From: Pelodera strongyloides
Lineage: Eukaryota; Nematoda; Chromadorea; Rhabditida; Rhabditidae
Assembly: GCA_036852015.1 (NCBI GenBank)
Contig: JAANDG010000217.1
Coordinates: forward strand, 1-64,000
Reading direction: 5' to 3'
DNA length: 64,000 nucleotides
Shown here: piece by piece, positions 49,764-60,272 of the stretch
Numbering within the stretch: position 1 is the stretch's first letter
Layout: the number at the start of each line of letters is the position of its first letter
Made by a program: the position numbers and the translations under genes
The notes under the pieces: generated by a model
Database searches by the model: none
Told to the model about the DNA's origin: nothing
Seen by the model: the letters and a program-made list of their open reading frames with translations, nothing else

Positions 49764-51910
49764 ATGAAGCGAAGGCGCAGCTCAAGCAGGGACCGAGACA
49801 GGAAGAAGAGGTTTGTATTGATTTATGTATGTGGGTTTACTTCGGCTTGGTCTGGGAAGTTACCATACCAATATTTTTAGTGGTCTTTTAGTGGTGGGTG
49901 GTTCAGTACGCGCATCGGAACGTAAAGTTGCGCCGCGCCTCCGAATGCGTGAAACGTATCTCTGGTGCATTCATTACCTTTGGGGCTTAGGCTAAATGAA
50001 CCACCAACCCTAGATTTACTCACGTCACGAGCTTTATGCTTTTGCTCGCTGTTATATTACCGACGAACTTATGTAGACGATTGGAAAGTTGAATATTGAG
50101 TTCTGATTTCCTTATCCCTACTGTGATGAATTATTTTTGATTCAATAAATACGATTATAGATCGCGTTCTCCTAGCCGTGATCGCAAGCGCAGTCTTTCA
50201 AAGGACAGAAGAACAAAGAGCCGGTCGAGGAGCCGCAAGAGGTGAGAACATACATACACATTGTGTATTATTTTATTGTCGCAGTTTTAGCTCTTAATTC
50301 ATTCTCCGCTTTGTGAAATTTGAATTTGTAATCGTAAAAAAAAAGACCTTGGACCAGGTGCATCAGTAACATAATACTATCTTTTCTCCCCGGCCCCGCC
50401 TAGCTGCCAAATTCCCTTGTACTTAGGGGTGGCCGGTTGGTTCAAAAAGTTTAACTCGGCTAGTTTCCAACCTGTAGTGTTGACTATTAACGTGTTCCTA
50501 GCTTTGTGTATTCTCTATATATTTCTTTATTTCCTATAATTTATTGATTTTTTTTTCCGGTCCCGTTCCCGCTCCCGCAGTCCTGATCGTAGGAGATCGC
50601 GTTCCCCAATTCGCGACCGACGTCGCAGTCGGTCGCGCGAATGGCGCGAAAGAATCTGCACGCGATCCCGTCAGCGTGTGATTCACAGAGATAGACGGTC
50701 ACCTATTAGAAGGTATGGTGAAATAAAACGTTCCCTGTCTTCATTGTATGATTATGAAGCGATATGTCTTGTAAATTTGTATATTGGGTGGAAAATTAGC
50801 TTTTTGACTCAGTTTTTAGTTAGTTTCGGTGGTTACTAATGGACATTTCAGTTTACTTCAGATGATTATAACATGATGATTTCTTTTGTAAGTTTATGTT
50901 TCGGGAGAAAAACCATCATTACATATTCACCGGATTGTTTCGGATACTATAAGCTGTATTTAATCTACACGTGGGAGCTTAGGGACAAGGAGCTATACAT
51001 TTAGTAGATTTAGTTTTTTTTGCAAGCAGAAGAGCGATTTTATTTAGAATGACTTTGTCATTAGTGTTTGTTTCAGGCGTTCTATTTCCCCACCTCGTGG
51101 ACTATTGCCGGGACCGGAGAGAAGGGATGTTATGCCATTCACAGCTAGAAACAGGTTAGGGAGTTACCTTATATTCCTGCCCGCATACCGTATATATATA
51201 TAAAAAGGTGCGTGCGCACAAGCAAACATAATTAAAAAAAATTCAGTTAACACAGCAAAACGGTAATAAGGTTCATAACGGATGTGTAAGGTGAGCGGAA
51301 ATGCTGGGGTGTCCAACAAAAGTAATTAGCCGAGCACTGTAATCCCCGTAGCTTGGACAATACACTATGGTCACTAACACACATATGCGTGCACAGACCC
51401 AGGGTTACGTCAATGGCTAAATTCATTTATCATTTTCTCAAGTACTTTCTTTTAGTGATCCTGTTGTGGCAACTGGACGAATTCTGCGTTCGCCTTCGTC
51501 AAAATTCTCCCTCAAGCTTCTGGCGGTCGAATTCCAGAATGTGGACTTCAGTGCAAATGTTATCAATTTCGTTGCTGACATTGCTCGGTCTACTGCGCGC
51601 CTGCCGTACACCCAGAAGACGCTATTTGTATCGGAGAGAGAGAAGACAGTGAAGGTTAGTTGATTATTGCTGCAATAACACCTGTTTTTTTATTGTATCA
51701 CTTTGCCGCAGGAGATCATGTCCTGTGATTCACCTTCTTAGTTAACAACTTTACACGCCTATTGCTGAGCAACCGTACTGATCTCTAAGGCGTCTTTTTT
51801 ATAGTTACCTGAACTGCATGGTGGTAGCTAATGTCTTCACATGAATGTTCGACCTCCGTTTTCCAGATCCTCAACCGCGGCCGATTTGGAGACGCACTTC
51901 GATTCAGAAA
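49764..51910 (+). CDS. RS-rich N-terminal part, probably of the SF1 helicase gene downstream
   Basis: Exons 49764-49810, 50161-50241, 50581-50712, 51077-51154, 51456-51654 and probably 51867-51910 join in frame. The protein opens MKRRRSSSRDRDRKK and is dense in RS/RD pairs for about 90 residues (SRSPSRDRKR, RRRSRSPIRDRRRSRSRE), then turns to ordinary sequence (GRILRSPSSKFSLKLLAVEF, NVINFVADIARSTARL). RS domains are typical of splicing factors and place proteins in nuclear speckles. The start was chosen as the only ATG in the RS frame. The last exon can end at GTTATT (51911) in phase with the helicase exon at 54541, giving one protein. If it does not, the frame runs on to a stop at 52019 and this is a separate protein of about 230 residues. 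Confidence 0.7.
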
Positions 51911-52157
51911 GTTATTGGTGAATGTTGTGGGCAGCCGACACTTCAGCCACAGCTCGAAGAAATATATAAATATAATGGTTTATTTAGAAAAAAAAAAAAC
52001 GCATACAGAGATAAAATGAAATGCATAGAGCAACGTATGGGTAAACCGAATCCACTAGAGTAAAGGGTTCAAGTCCTTCACTACTTACAGGGATGAATAC
52101 ATATACTACAGAAAACAAAGATAAACTTGAGCAAAATGTATAATTTTCTTATTTAAT

Positions 52158-52925
52158 TTAATTCGACTTAGGTTGTCTTAGACCAGTCTTATACAGCATA
52201 TGTCTCACATTTAATTCTGCCACCGGATTGTTTTCCTTGGCCATAACTTTGGCTACCCTATCACAATGTTTTTTCTGCATGAGGGTAATCCCGTACTGCT
52301 CACATATGGACAATTCATCTGCCTCAGCTAGCTCGCGGGGAGTTTGGGGCAATTGGGGTGTGGGTGACAATTGTTCGGTTTGTGTCTCGCGGGGTTCTTC
52401 AATTGCTTGTGGGGTCGAAGGGGGCGATGACGTCATTGGTTCGTCTGTAGTTTGATCACGCTGTCGAGCTTCTTGGCGGCGAATGAAGCCTTCACGACGC
52501 TGTTTGGGCGTCTCGGCACGGCGTACATTCAGATGAGCCAGATCAGGAGTGTTCTTCAGCTTTTGAGCGAGATCCTTAAAATAGGGCAAGCGAAAACCGG
52601 CATTCATTGAACAAAGAATAGGCCGAGTGGTAGACTTTGGATTGCCAATGCGGCCGATAATATTAAACGAACCGGGTGAGTACTTTGCGAGAGACATGAT
52701 TTTGGATATAATATCAAACTCAATACTCACCCGTTCGTTTTCCTCCAAGTTCAAGACGACAAATTGGTCCTTGATTTCGTATCGGTGAAAAGATTCAGAG
52801 ATTTCTTCACGAATAAATGTCTTCAATTCAGTGGATAGTTCGGCGATAGTTGATTGAATGATTTGGCGAATAGAATTATCTGGTCGGGAAATAGGTGTGA
52901 TAGTTGAATCGATGGTATGGGACAT
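52158..52925 (-). CDS. Intronless ORF, LINE ORF1p-like, paralogue 1
   Basis: A 255-codon frame counted from the ATG after a minisatellite; the open frame itself reaches back to 53057 through the repeat. Order: a helical, likely coiled-coil part (IIQSTIAELSTELKTFIREE), a compact central part (FVVLNLEENERVS, FDIISKIMSLA, FNIIGRIG), then a C-terminal VRRAETPKQRREGFIRRQEA, followed by a Pro/Gln/Glu-rich linker and a short tail. That architecture resembles LINE ORF1 proteins (coiled coil, RRM-like, C-terminal domain), and the QR-x-EG tail echoes the ORF1 at 36.9 kb. No reverse transcriptase is attached. It lies antisense between the RS and helicase parts. Confidence 0.7.
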   Translation of the reverse strand: MSHTIDSTITPISRPDNSIRQIIQSTIAELSTELKTFIREEISESFHRYEIKDQFVVLNLEENERVSIEFDIISKIMSLAKYSPGSFNIIGRIGNPKSTTRPILCSMNAGFRLPYFKDLAQKLKNTPDLAHLNVRRAETPKQRREGFIRRQEARQRDQTTDEPMTSSPPSTPQAIEEPRETQTEQLSPTPQLPQTPRELAEADELSICEQYGITLMQKKHCDRVAKVMAKENNPVAELNVRHMLYKTGLRQPKSN

Positions 52926-52959
52926 GTTGGTGTGAGACGCGGAGAGTGCAACCGCACGC

Positions 52960-53065
52960 GGCCGATACACACAGGCGAATGATACACACAGGCGAATGAT
53001 ACACACAGGCGAATGATACACACAGGCGAATGATACACACAGGCGAATGCTACACACAGGCGAAT
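52960..53065. repeat. Minisatellite, 17-bp unit, about 6-7 copies
   Basis: Unit GATACACACAGGCGAAT, nearly perfect. It is read through by the open frame of paralogue 1 as repeated CVSFACVYHSPVCI-like residues, which is why the start was placed after it. Confidence 0.95.
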
Positions 53066-53360
53066 GAAACTCGTGCAGAGAATGTTCGACGGGAGTGGAT
53101 TTACTGTGAGCTCATCTAACGCGTTTACCTACAGTCCTCCGGAGCTGTTATATATATATATATAGTTTATTGATACACACATAGAAACATATGCAATCAA
53201 AAGGATACCCTAAGACGAACGGCTTCACAACAGTTCCTACTAACAAGGGTCCAAACTAATATACATTATCATAAAATAAAGATCATACATATTACTATAA
53301 AGAATAAATTATATAAATTATCTATTATTCATTCATTTTTTCTGAAGCTTTACAACATCT

Positions 53361-54128
53361 TCATTTAGATTTTTTATCTAACGATTTTGTTAATGTTTGT
53401 GCAATACAAGCAATAATGTCTAACATTGGGTCAGCTGACGGCAATTGTTCGGTATCGGCAATTGCCTCATTTACGAGCACCTGAGGGGAGGATAACTGCG
53501 GTGTCACTTCGGGTGACAAATTGGGCGGGGGCAATTGCTCATTTATTTCCTGTCGAGGTTGTTCAATTGCCTGTGGTGTCATAGGCAACTCAGCTGAGGA
53601 TTCTGGTTGGACTTTGACCTCTGACTGTGCTCGTGCAGCTTGACGACGAAGAAATCCTTCGTGACGTTGCTGCGGTGTTTCGGCACGACGAACCATGATG
53701 TGAGAGAGTTCTGGGATGGACTTGAGCTTCGTAGATAGTTCCTTAAAATAGGGAAGGCGGCAGCCGGGATTCATACAACAAATAATAGGGCGAATGAAAT
53801 TATTGCGGAATTTGCCTATACGGCCCAGAATGTGAAACGAGCCGGGTGAGTTATTCGACAAAGACATGATCTTGGAAACAATATCAAAGTCATAACTCAC
53901 CCTTTTGCTCTCCTCCACGTTGAGTACGACGAATTGATTCTTGAGTTCAGTACGGCGGAATGATTCCTTGAGTTCTTCTCGAATGAAGGCCTTCAGATCA
54001 GTGAATAATTCGGTGATTGTTTGTCGAATAGAAATATCGGGACGAGAAATAGGGGTCTGATCATTAGGACAGATCATTTTGGTGGACGCACAACCGCTCG
54101 CTGTCGAGGCAGAGGGTAGGAGTGTCAA
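53361..54128 (-). CDS. Intronless ORF, LINE ORF1p-like, paralogue 2
   Basis: A 255-codon frame, same orientation as paralogue 1 and about 440 bases upstream of it on the minus strand. The two share TPISRPD, SIRQ, TFIREE/AFIREE, QFVVLN, FDI-SKIMSL, SPGSF, GRIG, RLPYFK and VRRAET-QR-EGF-RRQ, roughly 60% identity by eye over the first 150 residues, then both turn Pro/Gln/Glu-rich with TPQAIE in common. Neither has a break. It may be a second ORF1-type gene or a duplicated captured gene; the tail (IACIAQTLTKSLDKKSK) is not shared. Confidence 0.7.
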   Translation of the reverse strand: MTLLPSASTASGCASTKMICPNDQTPISRPDISIRQTITELFTDLKAFIREELKESFRRTELKNQFVVLNVEESKRVSYDFDIVSKIMSLSNNSPGSFHILGRIGKFRNNFIRPIICCMNPGCRLPYFKELSTKLKSIPELSHIMVRRAETPQQRHEGFLRRQAARAQSEVKVQPESSAELPMTPQAIEQPRQEINEQLPPPNLSPEVTPQLSSPQVLVNEAIADTEQLPSADPMLDIIACIAQTLTKSLDKKSK

Positions 54129-54540
54129 GGCAGAGGGTAGGAGTCTGGACGGTCTTTCGGTAGGTTTCGTTATTTGAGTTCGTTTTGTAGCAAATATTAA
54201 TTGAACTGCGTTATTACATGTGTTGATTATTTCTTTTAATGTCTCATTGTATCGTACATCGTATGTTATTATATTCGTATCTTGTTTATATGGTGCCAGA
54301 GGATGGTAGCCATATAGGCTTCATCGCTTCATTCATGGGAGCGGAGTGCTCTCGGGTGATGTGCAAGAGCAACTGGCTCATTCTATTTATATCGCTGTAG
54401 ACCAGCGGCTGTAAACTATGGTCAACGGGGAATAAACAACGCGAGGTGATATAGGGAGACAGTATGCGGCTGTGAATTATATACATTAGAATAAGAAGGA
54501 AGATACCGCAGACTGGAAACCATAAATTACCATTTTTTAG

Positions 54541-57500
54541 CCGTCATCATGTGCAATCAAATGAGGACATGCGGCGTGAGCAGCAGTATGTTGCCCGTTT
54601 GTTGCTTCACTCGATGGAACTGGAAAACCAGGTATCGATTGGCGCTGCCACAGAGAGATCGAAACCAAAACCGATTCGTCTAAGACATCTCCGCATGAGA
54701 AAATTGGCACAGGACTGGCTGTTGGTTATTGTTCCGAAGAGAGTGGACTACGCCGTCGGTAAGCTCATCCCCCGTTACTGTTGACTTGTTAGAACTGCCT
54801 TGAGTTGCTGAGTAATCGATTGCACATTCTCCTAGAACTTTAGATGACTAGTCTTACAGAATAGGTGTATGAACAGTTCATAATAAAGAACACTCACCTA
54901 CTAGTAGGTGTTAGGAACCATCTTTTAAGGAAAACTTACCTGATTTCTATTCAGAACTACTGCAAACCGGAGAGCGTCTCAAGGTTAGTGTGGACGTGCA
55001 TAGAGGCGATCCAGTTGGTCGGCCCAACGACAACTTCGGCGGATCGGCCGTCGTTTACGGAAGTTCCTTGGAGACGGTCGATGCTCAGCTAACAGACTGC
55101 CTCCAGTTGCTTTGGAACACAAGAAGGGGTTACCAGAACTATGCGATGATCAAGGAGTACAGCATGTCGCGCGAGCCGACGAATACGAGGATGAATCTGA
55201 TCATTTGCGTTGGTTTTTTACACCTTTCTTTTTTTTGTAACTTTTGTTCCCTTGGCAGACTGACTCCAGTTGCCTAGTGTAAGTAGAGATAAGTATCACG
55301 GTGCCCAAACCATGTGCGCAATAGTAACACGGATTTATCTCCAGGGATTTAGTTGAAGGGGGGAAAACTGATTATTACCACATAGTTCTCACACAGCCTT
55401 TGTTGGAAAAAGGTAACATTAATCTATGGCTACAGTGTCTTGACATTGTAGCCATAGTTTAATTTTCGCGGAGCACCGGAGCATGCTCTTGCATGATCAT
55501 ATCAGTGACCAACGTATTTATGTTCTAGCTCTCAGGAGGTTCCGAGGCGAGAGAAACGAGCGAGACAAAGTTCCTGCGGAAGCTCCAGACTCAGCTGCAG
55601 AATACAGAAGCACAGCAGCAAATCCCTGGGGCCGCTATGTTGAGATACGCCCCGGTTAGTGATTTTTGGCAACTTTCCTTGAAGTGCACAACTTATGTTG
55701 TAAACATGATTCTGATTTATTTTCTCCTCAAGACACGCTAGCTGTACCTTAGTGCTACGCATGATGTTTTTTTGTATAATAAGAGGTTTAGATGATCACG
55801 GAACTGGCCCCAGCTCTTTCTGGTCGGAACAGCGAAATTCCCCAAGACCTCGGCAATCTGATTGACAGAGCGCTTTGTGGAGACACGCTCGAAAGCCAGC
55901 AACGAGTTGCTGTCGCAACTGTTCTGCGCAGCGATGAGGAATGCATTGTCTGGGGACCTCCGGGTACTGGAAAGGTGATTTGTTTTCTAACAGATACCTC
56001 GGCTTCTTTACGTTCTCTATATTTATATTTTCTTTGATTATCTTTAGTTAGGTGAGCCGTTTGTAGTCTTTCTAGCGCTGGACCGATGTGTGCGAAACTT
56101 TACCGCGGAACGTCTTGCTTCCTTTTTGTAACACATTACTTTCAGACATTCACACTCGCCTTAGCGGCGGTGTGCACGGCGCAACGAATGGTGCCAGGAG
56201 AAGTTCTCTTCCTGACCGCCCAGAGCAACTTCGCAGGAGACGTCCTCTCCCAGGCGGTCTTCCAGAGGCTACGTCTGGTACACGGCGAAAGGGAACAAGA
56301 GTGGCCCGTGGTCCTACTCCGAGTGTACTCACCATTCGCCACGTTTCACGCGGGAGACGACTTTCTCAGCAGGACCTTCTTGACTGGAGGATTACCAGCG
56401 AACTTGAACCCCGACGATCTAGTCAAAACGGATTTCGCACACCGCACGAACGTGAGTATTTTACGTGTTTCTGTAATTGTCCTCCTCAAGACATGCTAGC
56501 CTTATTTTAATACTAATGAAAAAGCCTCATTTAATGCCTTTTAGGGATTGATCAAGGACACCTACACCGCCCACAAGAAGCCGATCATAGTTTCACTCAC
56601 GTCAAGTCTTTGCATGGCGTTACCCGATTCCTGGGTACGGACGACGCCTGCGCGAAGTAGCTTCGCGAACCCTCCAGAGCCAACAAGAAAACCGGCATTT
56701 ATTGTGAGGTAAGCTGTTCTATTATAAAAATGCAACCACCCACGACGCTTGAGAAGACGATTGCGTCTAATGGTTCTCGGTACGACACACATTTGGTGGC
56801 TGCAGGTCGGCGCGAGGTAGCGATCACCTTATGCCGAAGGCGCACTTTGCGTCCCGTCGTTTATTAGTTTCTATTCAGAGGACTCTTTCTGGACGAGAGC
56901 AGCCAAATGTCTTTCCCACTGTATCTCGCATTGGTTCACAAGTGGCGGGACGTCTGTAAGAAGGTGGTCGTGTGCGGCGATCCGCACCAACTGCCTCCTT
57001 TCCTACGGTCGACTGATTTTGATACGGTAGGTAACTTGCCTCTTTCGATAAACATCAACGACATCATCGCAAACTGCGTTTGATTTGGCTTATTTGCTTG
57101 CTCCGATTTCAATTCCTGCGGCTGGTTGCATCGCGCGGGTGGTAAAAACGGTACCAGGTGGAGAAGGTTTATGTTTTTTTGGATCAGAGCTGGCACTCAT
57201 TCCGTAATCAAAGATGGTCACCTTACACTACCCCAATACCAGTCGGAAAGCCGCCTGAGGCGACTTTCCATTATCCAAATAAGACTATACATACGGAACA
57301 CCTGAAGCGTAACATCCAAGGTTAAACTGATCCAATCGTTGGCCTGATTATACCAAATACTTGTAACGTAGCTTTTCGGTCGTAAGGTGCACGGCACATC
57401 CAAATAAACGAATGCTATTCTTCAGAGCGTCCTCGCCACAAGTGCCATGCGGGTGCGGATCAACCAGCAAGTAGAATGCGTTCGCTTGAACATGCAGGCA

Positions 57501-58828
57501 CGGTGCCGAGAAAAGATCAGAGAGCTGTGGAGTACCTTCTTCTATGCAGGAAAAGTACTGGACGCTCGGCTGGCGCCGTCAACTTCCAACATGTCAACAC
57601 GGGGTAGGTAGACTATTACAATTGTCGTTATTTCTTAGAGCTCCGTCTCCTTCTTAGGAGCTTAGGGAGACTTCCTCAATACGGTATGGAGCTGCCTGGG
57701 TCGTCTAGTCACTCCTCAATACTAACATACTGTATTCCCCGTGCTACCGCATCCCCGCAGAGCTCCGGGGGAGGTCATTGGCTACTTAATTGGGAAAGGT
57801 GCACGCATTCGGAAGTTCTTCAACACGTACAAGAGACACCATATTTACGTATGCTAGATGCGAACTTTTATAAACTCGTTCTTGCAGACAGTCACTTGTC
57901 GAATATGTTCGACGATTATTTTGGTGGACCTGCAGTCACCTTGTCGACAGTGTCTGGCCGTGTGAGCATGGAGGGAACAAGCAAATACAATCAGGCAGAA
58001 TTGGCAAGGATCCAGACAACGCTGCGCGACCTTAACTGGTGTGCATTCCAGTATTGTATTAATCCATAACGAAGTTTCTCTAATAAGGTCATCATCAACT
58101 TTACTGATGATTCGCATGTATGTTGAGGGCGGCATCGTGGATGTTTCAATTCTTGTCGACAATCAGTATCCGCTCGTGATGAATTCTAATTTTTTTTAGC
58201 TCCAACTTCAACAAGTTTGACTTCTCGTTTGCTGTGCTTACGCCATATGCTGCACAGGTTGAGGTGGCCGTGAGGAGCGACATTGTACCTGCTTCTTGCA
58301 TCCACACTGTGGACAGTGCTCAAGCCAGTTGCTGCGTATTATCTAGTGTTAGTCATGTCTTGCGATTCAGGTTGCAGGTTAGTTAGTTTCACTGTGTGCC
58401 ATCACTGAGATCAGCCTTAGTTAGTGGGGAACCCGTCGGGATTTCATATCGACCTGTTTTTTGCAAAACATATTCATGATTTACTTTGCTTCAGGGCAAG
58501 CAGTTTGACCTAGTCATTCTCACCCTTGTGGGTGAACAAGACACTCCGTTTCTAAGCGCCCTACCACGTGTGAACGTTGCGCTCAGCAGAGCTCGTCTAC
58601 ATCTCCATATCGTTTGTCATCCGGTTGGTGATTTTATACCTACCTTACCGCATGTAAGGGTATTGCTACTATGTCTTTAGTACTTTCCTGTTGTTTATCT
58701 CTGGTTCTCATGTACCCTCCGAAGTTGTCTCAACTTTCAGTCGCTCATTGAGACTCCTACGTCGGTGGACCAAGCAGAAATTCTCATTTGGCACAGAATC
58801 GCCGCAGAAATCGCCAGAGGAATTTAAG
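54541..58828 (+). CDS. UPF1-like superfamily 1 RNA/DNA helicase
   Basis: Exons 54541-54758, 54955-55208, 55259-55278, 55345-55412, 55536-55654, 55792-55974, 56146-56451, 56545-56708, 56879-57026, 57426-57603, about 57763-58038 (boundaries unclear), about 58200-58323, 58495-58653, 58741-58828. Motifs in order: ESQQRVAVA, Walker A GPPGTGK, Ia FLTAQSNFAGD, Walker B LDESSQ (DExxQ, as in SF1), III GDPHQLPP, IV/V region VSGRVSMEGTSKYNQAEL and LTPYAAQ, TVDSAQ/GKQFDLVIL, VI NVALSRARL. These place it in SF1B near UPF1, MOV10 and related helicases. A 20-base exon at 55259 is needed to hold the frame. Join to the RS exons upstream is likely but not proved. Between 57.76 and 57.89 kb two frames compete and one exon boundary is unresolved. 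Confidence 0.85.
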
Positions 58829-60272
58829 ACTAGCAATTTTCGTGGCACTCTGCGTCCTATGGCGTAACTAAGTGGAGAATTGGAAATTTTAATGTGTATT
58901 GGGCGCTATTTAAGTGGACCGGGCTCCAAGTTATTTTTTTCGACATTTCTTCGAGCCAAAATCAATCAAATGAATCGCCGAAGTTGTCTTTACTTTCGAC
59001 AACAATGTTGTGTCCCACTTCGTCCCAACCATTTCAATAGCACCCAGTATTTTTACTCGTTTACTGTTTTTTTACTTACGTATGTTGCCCTGTGTATCAA
59101 TGGGGTTTAGCATCCCCGTTAACTACTGAAGTGTTTCATGCGTTTTTTTCTTGTTCCCGTCGTCTTCTTCCTCTCTATTAAACGATATCAGTGTACTTGT
59201 ACACACTGTTCTTCTTCCAGCATAGTCCGGTCTGCAACGGTGATGGCAAATCGTATCGTAAAATACATTGTTCAGTAAAAGCTCTATGTTATCTTAAAAG
59301 TTGTACTTCATATGTCCGTTCAATCTTGGTACGCTTCAACTGTTTGGTCTCTTTATTCTAAAAACGAAATCCTCTCGGTAGAACGAGTGCAATATCGTTT
59401 CACAAAAATTGCACCCAATAATCCAATAAAATCAATTATTGTAGTTATTTGGTATTTTAGGTACTCTTTCTTGTACGCTAGTAGTTTGAGAATATTATGT
59501 TAGCAAAAATATGTAGATTACGTGTTGTTGAATATATTGTTTGGTGTTTTTTTTCTAGCTATATTCAATTGTTTGATTATTTGATGTCGTCTCCTTGTTA
59601 TGTGTCTCCTTACTTGTTTTGTTTCAATATAGATTTTTTTAAAGATACATGTCACCTAAATGCGGGATTTTTGTGTAGAATTACAGGCACGTTGAGCACA
59701 CAATATTAATTTATTTAGTACACATATGCAAGCAATGTAATAAAAAAACATAGTACTCGGTTCGACGAATAATAATGCGGAAAAAATAAAAGCGACATAA
59801 TAGAGCGAGAAAAAAGACAACGAACAGAAATTCATGCAGCTACAGTAGATAAATGCCAAAAAAAAGAGAAAAGAAAAATAGTAGTATAATGTGAGACTAG
59901 GTAGTGGGCTGTGCGGCTATGTGTGGTTTGCGGCCACGAAAGTGCGCCTAGCGCGCGGCCCATCCATACGAGCGCACATTCTGTGCGGCCCACAAGCAAA
60001 GTATCCACACTGCAGGAAGGGGGTGAAAGAAATAATAAAATAAGGGGTGCCCCGACATGAGATAATTGAGAGAACAGATCACACTGAAGAAAACCCACTT
60101 CTTAAAATTGATGTTTTGGTGTGTAAAATCGAGTCGAAAACTGTTAAACGGAGACCGAACGAACTGTAGTGAAGCGTAATGTTTAATGGCTTAGAACGCG
60201 TTATTCTTATTATTAACCTTAGAGCCGTTAGACCTAACGAAAACATGAAATTATAGAATCGCTAATTATGAA
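58829..60272. other. Convergent spacer between helicase and membrane-protein genes
   Basis: No exon seen. It contains the 3' flanks of both genes and, at about 59450-59740, a diverged copy of the repeat also found at about 47990-48300 (GTACGCTAGTAGTTTGAGAA, TTACGTGTTGTTGAATATAT in both). Confidence 0.6.

Noticed and set aside
52040..52090. B-box-like GGGTTCAAGTCC near the end of the RS exons
   Set aside because: The T arm pairs, but no acceptor or A box could be found at the right spacing.
52960..53057. Extension of the ORF1p-like frame through the minisatellite
   Set aside because: The residues are just a translation of the 17-bp repeat; the later ATG at 52925 gives the part shared with the paralogue.
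59832..60098. 88-codon minus-strand frame in the convergent spacer
   Set aside because: No domain or splice link; composition is that of low-complexity intergenic DNA.
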